Shown one piece after another: positions 1 through 8,923 of a DNA stretch of 64,000 bases; within the stretch, counting starts at the first letter, position 1, and every line of letters begins with the position of its first letter. Under the pieces are notes generated by a model. It was not told the DNA's origin and searched no databases. It was given only the letters and a program-made list of their open reading frames with translations. This stretch comes from Olivibacter jilunii (GTDB lineage Bacteria; Bacteroidota; Bacteroidia; Sphingobacteriales; Sphingobacteriaceae): contig NZ_LR027852.1 of NCBI RefSeq assembly GCF_900607235.1, positions 310,001 to 374,000 of the forward strand. Reading direction: 5' to 3'. Both the position numbers and the translations under genes were made by a program.

Positions 1-92
1 TTTCGTTGATTGTCGAATTATTGAATATCCGACTTCGAAAAAAACGAACCATTAAACTAAACGATACGCAGTTATAAAACGGGAAAATTGAT

Positions 93-128
93 CAAAATCC
101 CGTGAGCCTGAAATGCCGCGGGATTTTG
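93..128 (-). terminator. Hairpin terminator after egtD operon
   Basis: A perfect 10-bp inverted repeat, CAAAATCCCG (93-102) and CGGGATTTTG (119-128), lies about 40 bp beyond the egtD stop codon. Read on the minus strand the stem is followed by a T-rich stretch broken by GATCAA, so it is a reasonable but imperfect intrinsic terminator for the five-gene operon. Confidence 0.5.
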
Positions 129-164
129 CTTTCCTATTTTTATGACGGGAGAAAATACCAAATA

Positions 165-1160
165 TCATTCAGCTGACCAAATAACGTCAGTGAACCATTT
201 TTTACTGTCAAACAGTTGATCAATAAATTTAAACCCGGATTTATCGGCTAAGTCTTGAATCTGCTCGAAGCTGAATTTTTGTGAGATCTCCATAAAAATC
301 GGCTCATTCTCAGCGAAGTGAAAAACCTCTTCACCTATTTGTACGGTCTGATTGTCAAGGCTGATAAGATAACTTTTGCAAGCCCCGCTTTCCGGATCAT
401 AGGTAGCGTAATGGTCAAAACGGCTTATAATAAAATTGCTATTGAGCTCGCGATTAATTCGCTCAAGTAGGTTCAGGTTAAAACGTTTTGTGATACCGCT
501 TTTATCATTATAAGCCGCCAAGATCGTCTTGGGATTTTTCTTTATATCCATCCCCATAAGTAGGCGGTCGCCCTTTGATAAATGCTTGCGGAGTTTTTTG
601 CAAAATTCGGTCACCCTGTCTACAGGCATATTGCCGATATTTGATCCTAAGAATAAAACAACTTTAGGCCTATTTGATAACGAGGTCGCTTTTTCCAGCA
701 TCTCAAAATACTCACCGTTCAGACCCGTCAGTTTAAGTCGAGGTAGTACTTTAGGTAAACTTTCGTTAAGATTCTCAATTACATTTGCCGATATATCAAT
801 GGGGATGTAGCGAAAATCCATCTGCTGCCCTAACAATTCTTTTAGAAGGTAGGTCGATTTTGTTGCATCACCGGCACCTAATTCAATCAGATCAAAACTA
901 TCCCGGTCACGGCTAAGTGCCGCTGCAAGCTCGACAGTCTTCTCCGAAAAAATTTCGAGTTCGGCCCGGGTAAGATAATATTCAGGGCAGTTCATGATTT
1001 CGCGGAATAGCTTGTCGCCCGCCGCATCGTAGAAATATTTAGAATCCAAGTGCTTCGGGTTCTCCCGAAGGCCTTTTATAACATCGTTATAAAAAAGTGC
1101 TGTTTTTGTATTAGCGGCTTCGAATAGGTCATCCATTAAATCTGAAATATTTTTGTTCAT
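165..1160 (-). CDS. egtD: EgtD-like L-histidine N-alpha-methyltransferase
   Basis: Predicted SAM-dependent methyltransferase that trimethylates the alpha-amino group of L-histidine to hercynine, the first step of ergothioneine synthesis. The N-terminal block around KYFYDAAG...CPEYYLTRAE and the SAM loop IELGAGDATKS are characteristic of the EgtD family (Methyltransf_33), as are FLGSNIGNM and the FNLNLLERINREL block. Length (about 331 residues) is normal. A TTG at 1172 could extend the protein by four residues, but the ATG at 1160 is the more natural start; the egtB stop codon is at 1173-1175. Last gene of a tightly packed operon that also holds EgtB and an EgtUV-like transporter. The family assignment is firm; the exact substrate is inferred from family and from the neighbouring EgtB. 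Confidence 0.9.
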   Translation of the reverse strand: MNKNISDLMDDLFEAANTKTALFYNDVIKGLRENPKHLDSKYFYDAAGDKLFREIMNCPEYYLTRAELEIFSEKTVELAAALSRDRDSFDLIELGAGDATKSTYLLKELLGQQMDFRYIPIDISANVIENLNESLPKVLPRLKLTGLNGEYFEMLEKATSLSNRPKVVLFLGSNIGNMPVDRVTEFCKKLRKHLSKGDRLLMGMDIKKNPKTILAAYNDKSGITKRFNLNLLERINRELNSNFIISRFDHYATYDPESGACKSYLISLDNQTVQIGEEVFHFAENEPIFMEISQKFSFEQIQDLADKSGFKFIDQLFDSKKWFTDVIWSAE

Positions 1161-1172
1161 GCTCTTTGTCAA

Positions 1173-2324
1173 TTATTTTGCTAACCGAATGCCCGTAAAC
1201 TGCCAGCGTAGATTGGTCTGGAAAAAATTTCGATACGTGAGACGACTGTGCCCGGGCGAGGTAACCACAGAAGCTCCACGTAATACCTTTTGGTTAACCA
1301 TAAATTTACCATTGTATTCACCGATCGCGCCAGGGGCCTTTTTAAATCCAGGGTAAGGTAAGTAGGCACTTTCTGTCCATTCCCAGTTTTCTCCCCAGGT
1401 AAAACTTGGCGCAGCCACCTCCCATTCAAATTCAGTAGGCAATCTTAAACCCTTCCAAGCCGCATAAGCATAAGCCTCGAAGTAACTTACATGTCGTACA
1501 GAAGCTTCTAAATCAATAGGTTCCAGACCCCGAAACGTATAATGATACCAACTATTGTCAATGAAATGCCAATAGAGGGGTGCCGTTATTTTTTCGTTTC
1601 TGACCCAGTCCCAGCCCTCGGCATGCCAATGGCGAAAATCGCTGTAACCACCATCATTTATAAATTCAAGATATTCGGCATTACTTACTAAACGGTTACT
1701 TATTTCAAATTCGTTAAGATAAGCCTTATGTCTACCAAGTTCGTTATCAAAGCAAAAGCCATCCCCTTTAAACCCAATTTCGTAAAGTCCTTCCTTAATG
1801 CGAATAAAATCATTAGTTGATGTTGATTTCAAAGTAGGTGGTTGATACGTGACATCATAGGCTGGAAATAAGGGATTGTGGCCCAATATATACTTAATGT
1901 CCGTATATAAAAGTTCCTGATGTTGTTCCTCGTGATGAATGCCCAATACAATTAGATTGCTTACTTCCGGCTCAAGAGGAGCCGAAAGTATTTTTAATAT
2001 GGCTTCATCTACATGTTGGCGGTAGCGATAGATATCATCAACGGTTGGTCTGCTAAGATTACCTCTATCTGTACGGATGACCCGATTGCCGATGGTTTCG
2101 TAGTAGCTGTTAAAAACGTAATTGTAATCCGGATTAAATGGCTGATATCCCTGAACATGAGGGGTTAAAATAAAGGTCTCAAAAAACCAGGTGGTATGTC
2201 CAAGATGCCATTTAGGTGGACTCACGTCTACGATCGGTTGGACGACATAATCTTCAATCGCTAGCGGACGGCAAATATCTTCTGTTCGTTGACGAAGACT
2301 TTTATAACGAGTGTATATATCCAT
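1173..2324 (-). CDS. egtB: EgtB-like nonheme iron sulfoxide synthase
   Basis: Predicted oxygen-dependent enzyme that joins hercynine to a thiol (gamma-glutamylcysteine or cysteine) to give the sulfoxide precursor of ergothioneine. The N-terminal DinB-like domain carries a conserved HLGHTTWFFE block with His43 and the HX3HXE iron motif at His131, His135, Glu137; the C-terminal half is an FGE-sulfatase/C-type-lectin domain with RLPTEFEWE and the terminal RNFFQ..LRWQFTGIRLA block. At 383 residues it is a normal EgtB and not the longer OvoA, which carries a fused methyltransferase. Four bases separate it from the upstream transporter gene. No EgtA, EgtC or EgtE gene is in the window, which is compatible with a cysteine-using EgtB but does not prove it. 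Confidence 0.9.
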   Translation of the reverse strand: MDIYTRYKSLRQRTEDICRPLAIEDYVVQPIVDVSPPKWHLGHTTWFFETFILTPHVQGYQPFNPDYNYVFNSYYETIGNRVIRTDRGNLSRPTVDDIYRYRQHVDEAILKILSAPLEPEVSNLIVLGIHHEEQHQELLYTDIKYILGHNPLFPAYDVTYQPPTLKSTSTNDFIRIKEGLYEIGFKGDGFCFDNELGRHKAYLNEFEISNRLVSNAEYLEFINDGGYSDFRHWHAEGWDWVRNEKITAPLYWHFIDNSWYHYTFRGLEPIDLEASVRHVSYFEAYAYAAWKGLRLPTEFEWEVAAPSFTWGENWEWTESAYLPYPGFKKAPGAIGEYNGKFMVNQKVLRGASVVTSPGHSRLTYRNFFQTNLRWQFTGIRLAK

Positions 2325-2328
2325 ATGA

Positions 2329-3900
2329 CTATTGATTTTTTAAATACTCTTTGAGATTTGATATGGTTTCAATATGAAAGGTTTCTGCCTGCTGTTTCCG
2401 CATCATGAGTGCATAGGCGTTATTAAAGCCGATAGGCTTCAGCCAGCTAATTCCGTATTTTTTTTCGAATTGGTCCTTGACATAGGCGAAGGTTTTATCT
2501 TTATCGCCACCTAATGAATCAATCGTTTGTTGAGGTGGCTTCAGAATGGCTAGGAGGCCTGTTCCTGTATATTCCGGGTAAAGATCGATCTGATCATTCA
2601 CCAACGCATCGAAACAAATTTTGGTGCCGCCTAGGCCGGTTTTGGCAACTACATCATAATCCGTGAAACCTTTTATTAACTGACTGTACAGGCTGGCCAA
2701 GATGTATTGTTCACCAAAGATTTTAGAACCCAAGCGTACTGTTCCCTTCTTTTTTCCGCCTCTTTCTCTCCACAGGCCGTGTGCTTTCAGAAAGTCATGT
2801 GCCACGCGCTCAGGTGATTGATGGAGATGATCAACGCGGTAATTTAGATCGGTCATCACGCTATCGTTTATTTTTCCGACCAGCAGATTCAATGTTTTTT
2901 CGAGCGAAGGGAATTTTTCCAGCGCTTGATTTCGAACAATGGGCGCTGCATAGTAAGGTGGGAAAATACCCTTATCATCCTTTAAAACAACCAGGTCATA
3001 TGCTTTTAAACGACCATCTGTCGAATAGCCGCTAATGACGTCCAATTGCTTTTCATAGGCGGCTTTATACATGACCGCATCATTGATGACCACCGTATGA
3101 ATTTTTAAGCCATAGATTCTTTCAAGCCCCACATTCCCATCCTGTCGTCCCATAAATTCCGGCGTAAAGCCGGCAACGAGCTTTGTTCCGTAGGCCGTGG
3201 GAACAAAATAAAGCAGACTTAATAAAATAAGTAATACCGGCATAGCAAGGGTAGTTCGGTTAAGCGTTTTAATATTCAATTTTTGTAAACGGGAAAGTAA
3301 AAAATCAAAGAGCAAAGCGAGTAATGCGGCCGGTATAGCGCCGCCAAGTATCATGTTTGTATTGTTTAAAGAAATTCCGCCGAAGATGAACTCGCCTAAG
3401 CCGCCGGCGGCAATATAAGAAGCCAAAGTAGCCACTCCGACGTTAATGACGGTAGCCGTGCGTATACCCGCTAATATTACGGGCATTGCGAGTGGTAATT
3501 CAACCTGTAGAAGTAGTTGTTGTTTGTTAAGACCAAGCGCAATAGCGGCTTCCTTGACAGTTGGGTTAATGCCCGTAATACCCGTATAGGTATTGCGGAT
3601 GATCGGAAGAAGAGCATAGAGAAATAAGGCTACAATAGCTGGTTTAGCACCTATACCAAGTACGGGAATTAGAAATCCTAGTAGGGCGATGCTTGGTATA
3701 GTTTGCAAGATACCAACAGTACCTAAAACAATTCCGGATAAATTTCGATTTCGTGCAATTAAAATACCCAGCGGTAGTCCCAACAATACCGCTATCAACA
3801 AGGAAATGAAGGTCAGGCCTATATGCTGTAAGGTTTGGACCAACAGCTTATCTGCCTGTTGCCACATAAAGTGCCAGAGCGTTTGCTGTTGTTCGTTCAT
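2329..3900 (-). CDS. egtU: EgtU/OpuC-like permease-substrate-binding fusion
   Basis: ABC importer component with two parts. Residues about 1-215 form a permease with several hydrophobic helices and the EAA-type loop (EAAIALGLNKQQ), and residues about 235-523 form a periplasmic OpuAC/QAT-type binding domain (GRLKAYDLVVLKDD, LYPEYTGTGL). Fusions of this layout are annotated either as glycine betaine/choline transporters or, since the EgtUV work in Streptococcus and Helicobacter, as ergothioneine importers. Here the four-base gap to egtB favours ergothioneine or its trimethylammonium precursor hercynine; this substrate call is inference. The start overlaps the ATPase stop by four bases (translational coupling). 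Confidence 0.75.
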   Translation of the reverse strand: MNEQQQTLWHFMWQQADKLLVQTLQHIGLTFISLLIAVLLGLPLGILIARNRNLSGIVLGTVGILQTIPSIALLGFLIPVLGIGAKPAIVALFLYALLPIIRNTYTGITGINPTVKEAAIALGLNKQQLLLQVELPLAMPVILAGIRTATVINVGVATLASYIAAGGLGEFIFGGISLNNTNMILGGAIPAALLALLFDFLLSRLQKLNIKTLNRTTLAMPVLLILLSLLYFVPTAYGTKLVAGFTPEFMGRQDGNVGLERIYGLKIHTVVINDAVMYKAAYEKQLDVISGYSTDGRLKAYDLVVLKDDKGIFPPYYAAPIVRNQALEKFPSLEKTLNLLVGKINDSVMTDLNYRVDHLHQSPERVAHDFLKAHGLWRERGGKKKGTVRLGSKIFGEQYILASLYSQLIKGFTDYDVVAKTGLGGTKICFDALVNDQIDLYPEYTGTGLLAILKPPQQTIDSLGGDKDKTFAYVKDQFEKKYGISWLKPIGFNNAYALMMRKQQAETFHIETISNLKEYLKNQ

Positions 3901-4856
3901 GTAACGATGGTTTTTTTATAGCGGTAAATAGCTGACATTAACTGCTCAAATCCTGCTGTTTTTGCTTCTTTTTTATGGTCGACGATTTGAAGTGTTTCGG
4001 TTTTATTCTGCTGAAGGCGTTCCAGTGCATCCCATAGTGTGGATTGGGACGAAAGAGTGATATGATCATTTGTTTGGTCCGCTGTGGGTAGCCAAGGCCA
4101 TAACGCTGCCAATAGAATTGTCTTGAACTCGAGTTGTAAACGTTGCTCCTGTAGAAAGCTTGTTACCAGCGAATGGGACGGTTTAAATAATAGATCCCAA
4201 GGCTTGCCTATTTGGACAACTGCTCCCTTATCCATTAAGCAGATTTGGTTACCCAGTGTAAACGCTTCTTGGACATCATGCGTAACCATAACGATGGTCT
4301 TTCTTTTTAATTCATCTAAAGCTTTAAATTCTTCCTGTATTTTTGTCCGAGTAACGTTATCCAAGGCCCCAAAAGGTTCATCCATGAGCAAAATCGGAGG
4401 ATGAGCTGCCAATGCTCTGGCAATTCCTACGCGTTGTTGTTGCCCACCGCTTAATTCGTGCGGATACCGGCTTCGATAGGAGTTGGGGAGGTGTAGTTTT
4501 TCCAATAGCTCATCTACCCTCGTTTCTATCCGTTTTTTATCCCATTTCAATAAGTGTGGAACGATAGCAATGTTTTGAGCGACTGAATAGTGGGGGAACA
4601 GGCCATTATTTTGTAAAACATAACCGATATTCCGTCGCAGGTCGATCGGAGACTGGTCCTGAATGTTCTTGCCATTAATGAAAATTTGTCCTTGATCTGG
4701 TTTAATCAGGCAGTTAATCATTTTAAGCGTTGTCGTTTTACCGCAACCACTCGCACCGAGAAGGATCAAATTTTCTTCTTCCTTTATTTCCAAAGACAGC
4801 TCATTCACTGCTTTAAGGCTATTGTACGATTTACTTACCCCTTGTACTTTGATCAT
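3897..4856 (-). CDS. egtV: EgtV/OpuCA-like ABC transporter ATPase
   Basis: ATP-binding subunit paired with the adjacent permease/binding fusion. It shows Walker A GASGCGKTT, Q-loop YVLQNNGLFPH, signature LSGGQQQR, Walker B ILLMDEPFGALD and the H-loop VMVTHD. The first 240 residues match the proline/glycine betaine (OpuCA/ProV) type of ATPase; the last 80 residues are poorly conserved and no clear CBS domain is visible. It overlaps the next gene by four bases and lies five bases after the oxidoreductase, so the transporter and the biosynthetic genes are almost certainly one transcript. The ergothioneine role is inferred from context. Confidence 0.78.
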   Translation of the reverse strand: MIKVQGVSKSYNSLKAVNELSLEIKEEENLILLGASGCGKTTTLKMINCLIKPDQGQIFINGKNIQDQSPIDLRRNIGYVLQNNGLFPHYSVAQNIAIVPHLLKWDKKRIETRVDELLEKLHLPNSYRSRYPHELSGGQQQRVGIARALAAHPPILLMDEPFGALDNVTRTKIQEEFKALDELKRKTIVMVTHDVQEAFTLGNQICLMDKGAVVQIGKPWDLLFKPSHSLVTSFLQEQRLQLEFKTILLAALWPWLPTADQTNDHITLSSQSTLWDALERLQQNKTETLQIVDHKKEAKTAGFEQLMSAIYRYKKTIVT

Positions 4857-4861
4857 AAATT

Positions 4862-6253
4862 TTAATCTTCCAATGTCATAAAAAGATTATTTAATGATTC
4901 GGCATAAAGCGGATGTGCAAACACGCCATAGCGAATGCGGTCGTAAGTGATTTTACCTTCCATAGCCATTTGTAAGATGGTCATGATTTCGCCGCCTTGC
5001 GCTGCAAGAATAGAAGCCCCTAGTATTCGTTTACTTTTGGCATCTACAATGGCTTTCATAAAACCACGGGTATCGCCTGTTTCAACTGCGCGGGCCACAC
5101 CGGTCATCGGCAGCTTCGCTACCTTTATAGTTAAGCCCTGTTTTTTCGCTTCTGTCTCACTCAGGCCGATGCGTCCGAGCTGCGGGTCGGTAAATACACA
5201 ATAGGGTATCGATCGGTTAGGTGTTGTATAATTCGTGTTTTCCAAAAGATTACGATAAACAATTGTATAATCATTATATGAAATATGGGTAAATGCAGGT
5301 CCGCCCTTCACATCACCTAAGGCATAAATGCCTTTTACATTGGTTTCGAGTTTGCTGTTTACCTTTATGTATCCTTTATTGTCGAGTTTTACACCGGTGT
5401 TGTTTAGCTTAAGCGGTCCAGTCTGTGGAACACGGCCTGTAGCGACCAACACGTGACTACAACTAATTTTTTGCTTTTTTCCGTTGGTATGGATGGTCGC
5501 TACAACTTTTTCAGGTCCCTGCTTGTCGAAAAAGGTGGTTTCCGCATTGAGCAGGATGTCGATTCCTTCCGGTTTCAGTAATTTGCGCATTTCTTCGGAT
5601 ACATCCGGATCCTCGCGAGCCATAATTCTTGGCGATTTTTCCACAATCGTGACTTTGCTGCCAAAGCGACGGAACATTTGGCCGTACTCCAGGCCAATAT
5701 AATTGCCGCCTATAATTAGCAAATGCTCAGGCACTTGATCCAATTCGAGTATGCTGGTCGAAGTAAGGAAATTAATGGCGTTGAGGCCCTCAATTTCCGG
5801 GATAAATGGGACAGCACCTGTATTCAAGAAAAATAAATCTGCCTTCAGTATCTGTTGAGACCCGGTATCGGAAGTCACACTGATCGTTTTGAAATCCGTA
5901 AAAGCGGCTTCACCAAAGATGACATCTAAGTTTTTAGTACTCTCCAATGCTTTTTGATTTCCGCTCCGTGCATTTTCGACGATTTTGTCCTTACGCTTTT
6001 TTATAATGGTCATGTCAATTTTAGCGTCTTCTACAAAAACGCCGAGCTCAGTACTTTTGTGGACATCATAAGCTGCTTTTGCAGAAGCTATCCATGTTTT
6101 AGTAGGCGTGCAACCGTCGTTCACGCAAGTTCCGCCAATCCATCGCTTCTCAATGATGGCTACTTTTTTTCCATGGTTCGCAAGTTTTTTCGCTAAGGGA
6201 ACGCCCGCCTGTCCGGAGCCAATAACAATGGCATCATATTGTCTAATCTTCAT
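4862..6253 (-). CDS. FAD/NAD(P)-dependent pyridine nucleotide-disulfide oxidoreductase
   Basis: Class I flavin disulfide reductase of 463 residues and first gene of the egt operon. The N-terminal FAD fold (AIVIGSGQAGVPLA) is followed by the redox-active pair Cys43/Cys48 (GGTCVNDGCTPTK), then an NAD(P) fold (LLIIGGNYIGLEYGQ), a second FAD motif (GIYALGDVKGGPAFTH) and a dimerisation domain ending in the active-site FAHPLYAE. Such proteins are often labelled mercuric reductase, but this one has neither an N-terminal heavy-metal domain nor the C-terminal Cys pair of MerA. Its place in the operon suggests it reduces an oxidised low-molecular thiol, by analogy with mycothione and glutathione reductases. 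That substrate is inference; the enzyme class is secure. Confidence 0.85.
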   Translation of the reverse strand: MKIRQYDAIVIGSGQAGVPLAKKLANHGKKVAIIEKRWIGGTCVNDGCTPTKTWIASAKAAYDVHKSTELGVFVEDAKIDMTIIKKRKDKIVENARSGNQKALESTKNLDVIFGEAAFTDFKTISVTSDTGSQQILKADLFFLNTGAVPFIPEIEGLNAINFLTSTSILELDQVPEHLLIIGGNYIGLEYGQMFRRFGSKVTIVEKSPRIMAREDPDVSEEMRKLLKPEGIDILLNAETTFFDKQGPEKVVATIHTNGKKQKISCSHVLVATGRVPQTGPLKLNNTGVKLDNKGYIKVNSKLETNVKGIYALGDVKGGPAFTHISYNDYTIVYRNLLENTNYTTPNRSIPYCVFTDPQLGRIGLSETEAKKQGLTIKVAKLPMTGVARAVETGDTRGFMKAIVDAKSKRILGASILAAQGGEIMTILQMAMEGKITYDRIRYGVFAHPLYAESLNNLFMTLED

Positions 6254-6522
6254 ATATATTGGTTTCTAGGTGTTCGAAGGTCCGCAAGCACCTTAATTCC
6301 TAACAAGAAAGCACTTAAATGGTTTGTGAATGGAGTTCACTTTTAATTTTCTCTGACACCTATCTAACACAATTTCCCTACATTTGATGTAAAGGAGGTT
6401 TCTAAAAGGTGATGATCACCTAAAAAAACGCAGATTGCTTCGTCATTCTTCCTCGCAATGACAACGATGATGGGCATTTTAGATTCTTTCCTTAAACTTG
6501 TGTTTTAATTTATTTCTTTACT
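6254..6522. other. Divergent intergenic region with two inverted repeats
   Basis: Between the egt operon (leftward) and the OYE gene (rightward). It holds a 15-bp palindrome AGGTGATGATCACCT (6407-6421) and an element at 6434-6462 made of two interlocking inverted repeats (ATTGC...GCAAT and GTCATT...AATGAC), a type of short dispersed palindrome common in bacterial intergenic DNA. A TACATTTG at 6379-6386 matches the Bacteroidota -7 box on the plus strand, but no matching -33 box is present. No promoter was found for the leftward operon. Confidence 0.4.
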
Positions 6523-7590
6523 ATGTCGAAGCTTTTCAGTCCACTCCCGTTGAATGGAATTACCTTAAAAAATAGAATAATAGTTTCTCCGATGTGTCAA
6601 TATTCCGCCGTAGACGGATTTGCCAATGATTGGCATTTAGTGCATTTGGGAAGTAGGGCTATTGGGGGTGCTTCGCTAATCATCGCTGAAGCTACCGCTG
6701 TATCGCCCGACGGCAGAATCTCACCTGACGACTTAGGTATTTGGAATGATGCCCATATTGAGAAGCTATTGCAGATTACCCAATTTATTAAAAATCAACA
6801 ATCCGTGCCTGGGATTCAGTTATCCCATGCGGGGCGTAAGGCCAGCACGGCTGCGCCTTGGAAGGGTAAAGGGAAAGTTAGTGTTGAAGATGGTGGCTGG
6901 GTGCCGGTGGCCCCTTCTCCAATTGCTTTCTCCGATAATTATGCCGTACCTGTCGAATTGAATATAGAGAGGATTCGTGCCATCGTAAGTAATTTTAAGT
7001 CAGCGGCCGAGCGTGCATTGCGTGCCGGATTCGAGCTTATCGAAATACATGCGGCACATGGGTACTTGTTGCACCAATTTCTATCGCCTTTGAGTAATCA
7101 CAGGCAAGATGAATATGGAGGCAGTTTCGAGAATCGCATCCGGTTGTTACTGGAAGTTATTGATGCGGTGCGAAGCGTGGCACCGAAAGAATTGCCTTTA
7201 TTTGTAAGAATTTCAGCTAGTGATTGGGCGGAAGGTGGATGGGATTTGGATCAATCAATCCAGTTAGCGTCCATTCTCAAAACCAGAGGTGTCGATCTAC
7301 TGGATGTATCTAGTGGCGGACTTGTTCCTTATCAAAAAATCCCTGTAGGTCCTGCTTACCAATTGCCTTTTTCTTCAAAAATAAAGAAAGAAGCGGGTAT
7401 TCTCACAGCAACCGTTGGGCTGATAACCAATGCTACGCAAGCCGAAACCATTCTTGTTAATGGCGATGCCGACTTAATTGCCATGGCGCGTGAACTTTTG
7501 CGCAATCCTTATTTTCCGCTACAGGCTGCTGATGAGTTGCGGGATTCGATTGAATGGCCGATTCAGTATGAAAGGGCCAAACCGAATTAA
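6523..7590 (+). CDS. OYE-family NADH:flavin oxidoreductase (YqjM-like)
   Basis: Predicted FMN-containing ene-reductase that reduces activated C=C bonds of electrophilic compounds with NAD(P)H. The protein is a single TIM barrel of 355 residues. The YqjM-class Cys lies in SPMCQYS (Cys25), the substrate-binding pair is His176/His179 in EIHAAHGYLLHQF, followed by the family signature SNHRQDEYGGSFENR, and the phosphate-binding end is DLIAMARELLRNPYFPL. Length and architecture match YqjM/xenobiotic reductases and lack the extra domains of 2,4-dienoyl-CoA reductase. It stands alone, divergent from the egt operon; a shared redox-stress theme is possible but unproven. Physiological substrate unknown. 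Confidence 0.9.
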   Translation: MSKLFSPLPLNGITLKNRIIVSPMCQYSAVDGFANDWHLVHLGSRAIGGASLIIAEATAVSPDGRISPDDLGIWNDAHIEKLLQITQFIKNQQSVPGIQLSHAGRKASTAAPWKGKGKVSVEDGGWVPVAPSPIAFSDNYAVPVELNIERIRAIVSNFKSAAERALRAGFELIEIHAAHGYLLHQFLSPLSNHRQDEYGGSFENRIRLLLEVIDAVRSVAPKELPLFVRISASDWAEGGWDLDQSIQLASILKTRGVDLLDVSSGGLVPYQKIPVGPAYQLPFSSKIKKEAGILTATVGLITNATQAETILVNGDADLIAMARELLRNPYFPLQAADELRDSIEWPIQYERAKPN

Positions 7591-7758
7591 TCGCTTGTAT
7601 AGTAGGGATCCCATACACAGGGCTATATTTAAAGGCTAAAGCTAATACGTTCGGTTAAAAGTATGAACCGTTGGCTTTCGGAAATGTCGCCTAGGAAATT
7701 TGCTGTTTGCATGTTGATGCATACCATTATAGCAAGATTCCGGCGACGGGCTTTTTTG

Positions 7759-7785
7759 AATACTTTTTTTGCGGGAAAAAGTATT
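7759..7785. terminator. Hairpin between convergent OYE and PepSY genes
   Basis: Inverted repeat AATACTTTTT (7759-7768) and AAAAAGTATT (7776-7785) in the gap between two convergent genes. The stem is AT-rich and about 170 bp beyond the OYE stop but only 30 bp beyond the PepSY stop, so it more likely serves the minus-strand gene. Weak on its own. Confidence 0.35.
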
Positions 7786-7814
7786 TGGCGGTGTAGTTGG
7801 ATTTTTGTTGCTTA

Positions 7815-8921
7815 CTAGCTTTTACGTTGTTTATTCGTTCTTTTTAGATATAATAAAAAACCGGTGATGCTTAATAAACCAGGCGTTAAACCAATGAATA
7901 CATATAATATCCGAACGGGCAGACCACCAAAACTACCGGCATGAAGGGGTAGAACCAGTGTGCGCAGTTTTTCGGAGAAATCAAGTTTATCGGATTCTTT
8001 TATAGCTTCGACCGCTCCGCTTTTGACGTCTAACGTAACGCTACTTGCCTGTCCAAAAAATGGATTATCACCCGGTAAGCTACCGCGAATGGCGAAGCCG
8101 CGACCAGGTTGAGTGGGCATATATACGGAATGGACTTTAAGCTGCGGCAATGCATGGGAAGCTTTCTTATAAAGGCTGTCAATTGAGAGGACATCTGCTC
8201 GATTGGGCGGATTTACTTGCATTTTACTGTGCCATGCACTCGAGTCAAAGGCAAAAAGATTCAGCCAAAAGCCAGTGAAAAAGATAACCGCATTAAACAA
8301 CAAAGACCAAATACCGACGATACGATGCAGATCGGAACTTAGCATCCTTCTATTGTGCCATCGAATCGGTTTTTTAAAGCACAAAACTTTCCATACCTGT
8401 TTTCGATAAATCAGCACGCCGGTAAGAATAGAAATAAGCATAGTTATTCCGAGTACAGCGGTTAATAAGGTACCCGGCATACCAAAATGAAAGGAGAAAT
8501 GAAATTGAAATAACCACTGCATAAAGCCGGATTGCCATTGATCATAACGTCCTTCGCGTATAATACGACCCGTATAGGGATCAATGGTCAATACAGCTAG
8601 ATCGTAGGTATGGATTTTACCATCATTTAGGTATAAACGATAATTGTAAGCTTCGGTGGGAGCTGCTTGCGGATTTAACCAGGCGATGCCGCTAAGCCGA
8701 GGATATTGAGCGGTAATGCGATGATAGATCGTATCAAGCGACATTTTGGCCGCGGTTTCTTTTACTTGAAAAAGGTGCTTATTGGTATAATGGTCCAACT
8801 CTTCCATAAAAACCAATGCTGATCCGCTCAATCCCAGTAAGATTAGAAAAATACCTGTTATCAGCCCTGTTACGCCGTGCATTCTAAATACCCAGCGTAG
8901 TAATCTGTTCTTTATTGACAT
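7815..8921 (-). CDS. PepSY-associated TM helix domain protein
   Basis: Inner-membrane protein of 368 residues with a helix near the N-terminus (VTGLITGIFLILLGLSGSAL), two central hydrophobic segments (about 155-175 and 200-225), PepSY-like periplasmic regions between them and a last helix near the C-terminus (ILYVFIGLTPGLLSITGFLL). The layout matches the FpvG/YbjP-type PepSY membrane proteins that accompany siderophore receptors and are thought to reduce or release iron in the periplasm. A GTG at 8924 precedes the ATG at 8921; the ATG is preferred. It abuts the TonB receptor stop codon (8924-8926), so the two are co-transcribed and probably work on the same ferric siderophore. Confidence 0.85.
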   Translation of the reverse strand: MSIKNRLLRWVFRMHGVTGLITGIFLILLGLSGSALVFMEELDHYTNKHLFQVKETAAKMSLDTIYHRITAQYPRLSGIAWLNPQAAPTEAYNYRLYLNDGKIHTYDLAVLTIDPYTGRIIREGRYDQWQSGFMQWLFQFHFSFHFGMPGTLLTAVLGITMLISILTGVLIYRKQVWKVLCFKKPIRWHNRRMLSSDLHRIVGIWSLLFNAVIFFTGFWLNLFAFDSSAWHSKMQVNPPNRADVLSIDSLYKKASHALPQLKVHSVYMPTQPGRGFAIRGSLPGDNPFFGQASSVTLDVKSGAVEAIKESDKLDFSEKLRTLVLPLHAGSFGGLPVRILYVFIGLTPGLLSITGFLLYLKRTNKQRKS

Positions 8922-8923
8922 CA

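Noticed and set aside
2329-4856. Glycine betaine/choline (OpuC) importer
   Set aside because: Possible by fold; placed second because the genes are coupled to egtB/egtD. Only a binding assay can decide.
4862-6253. Mercuric reductase
   Set aside because: The fold and Cys pair fit the wider family, but the N-terminal metal domain and the C-terminal Cys pair of MerA are missing and no mer genes flank it.
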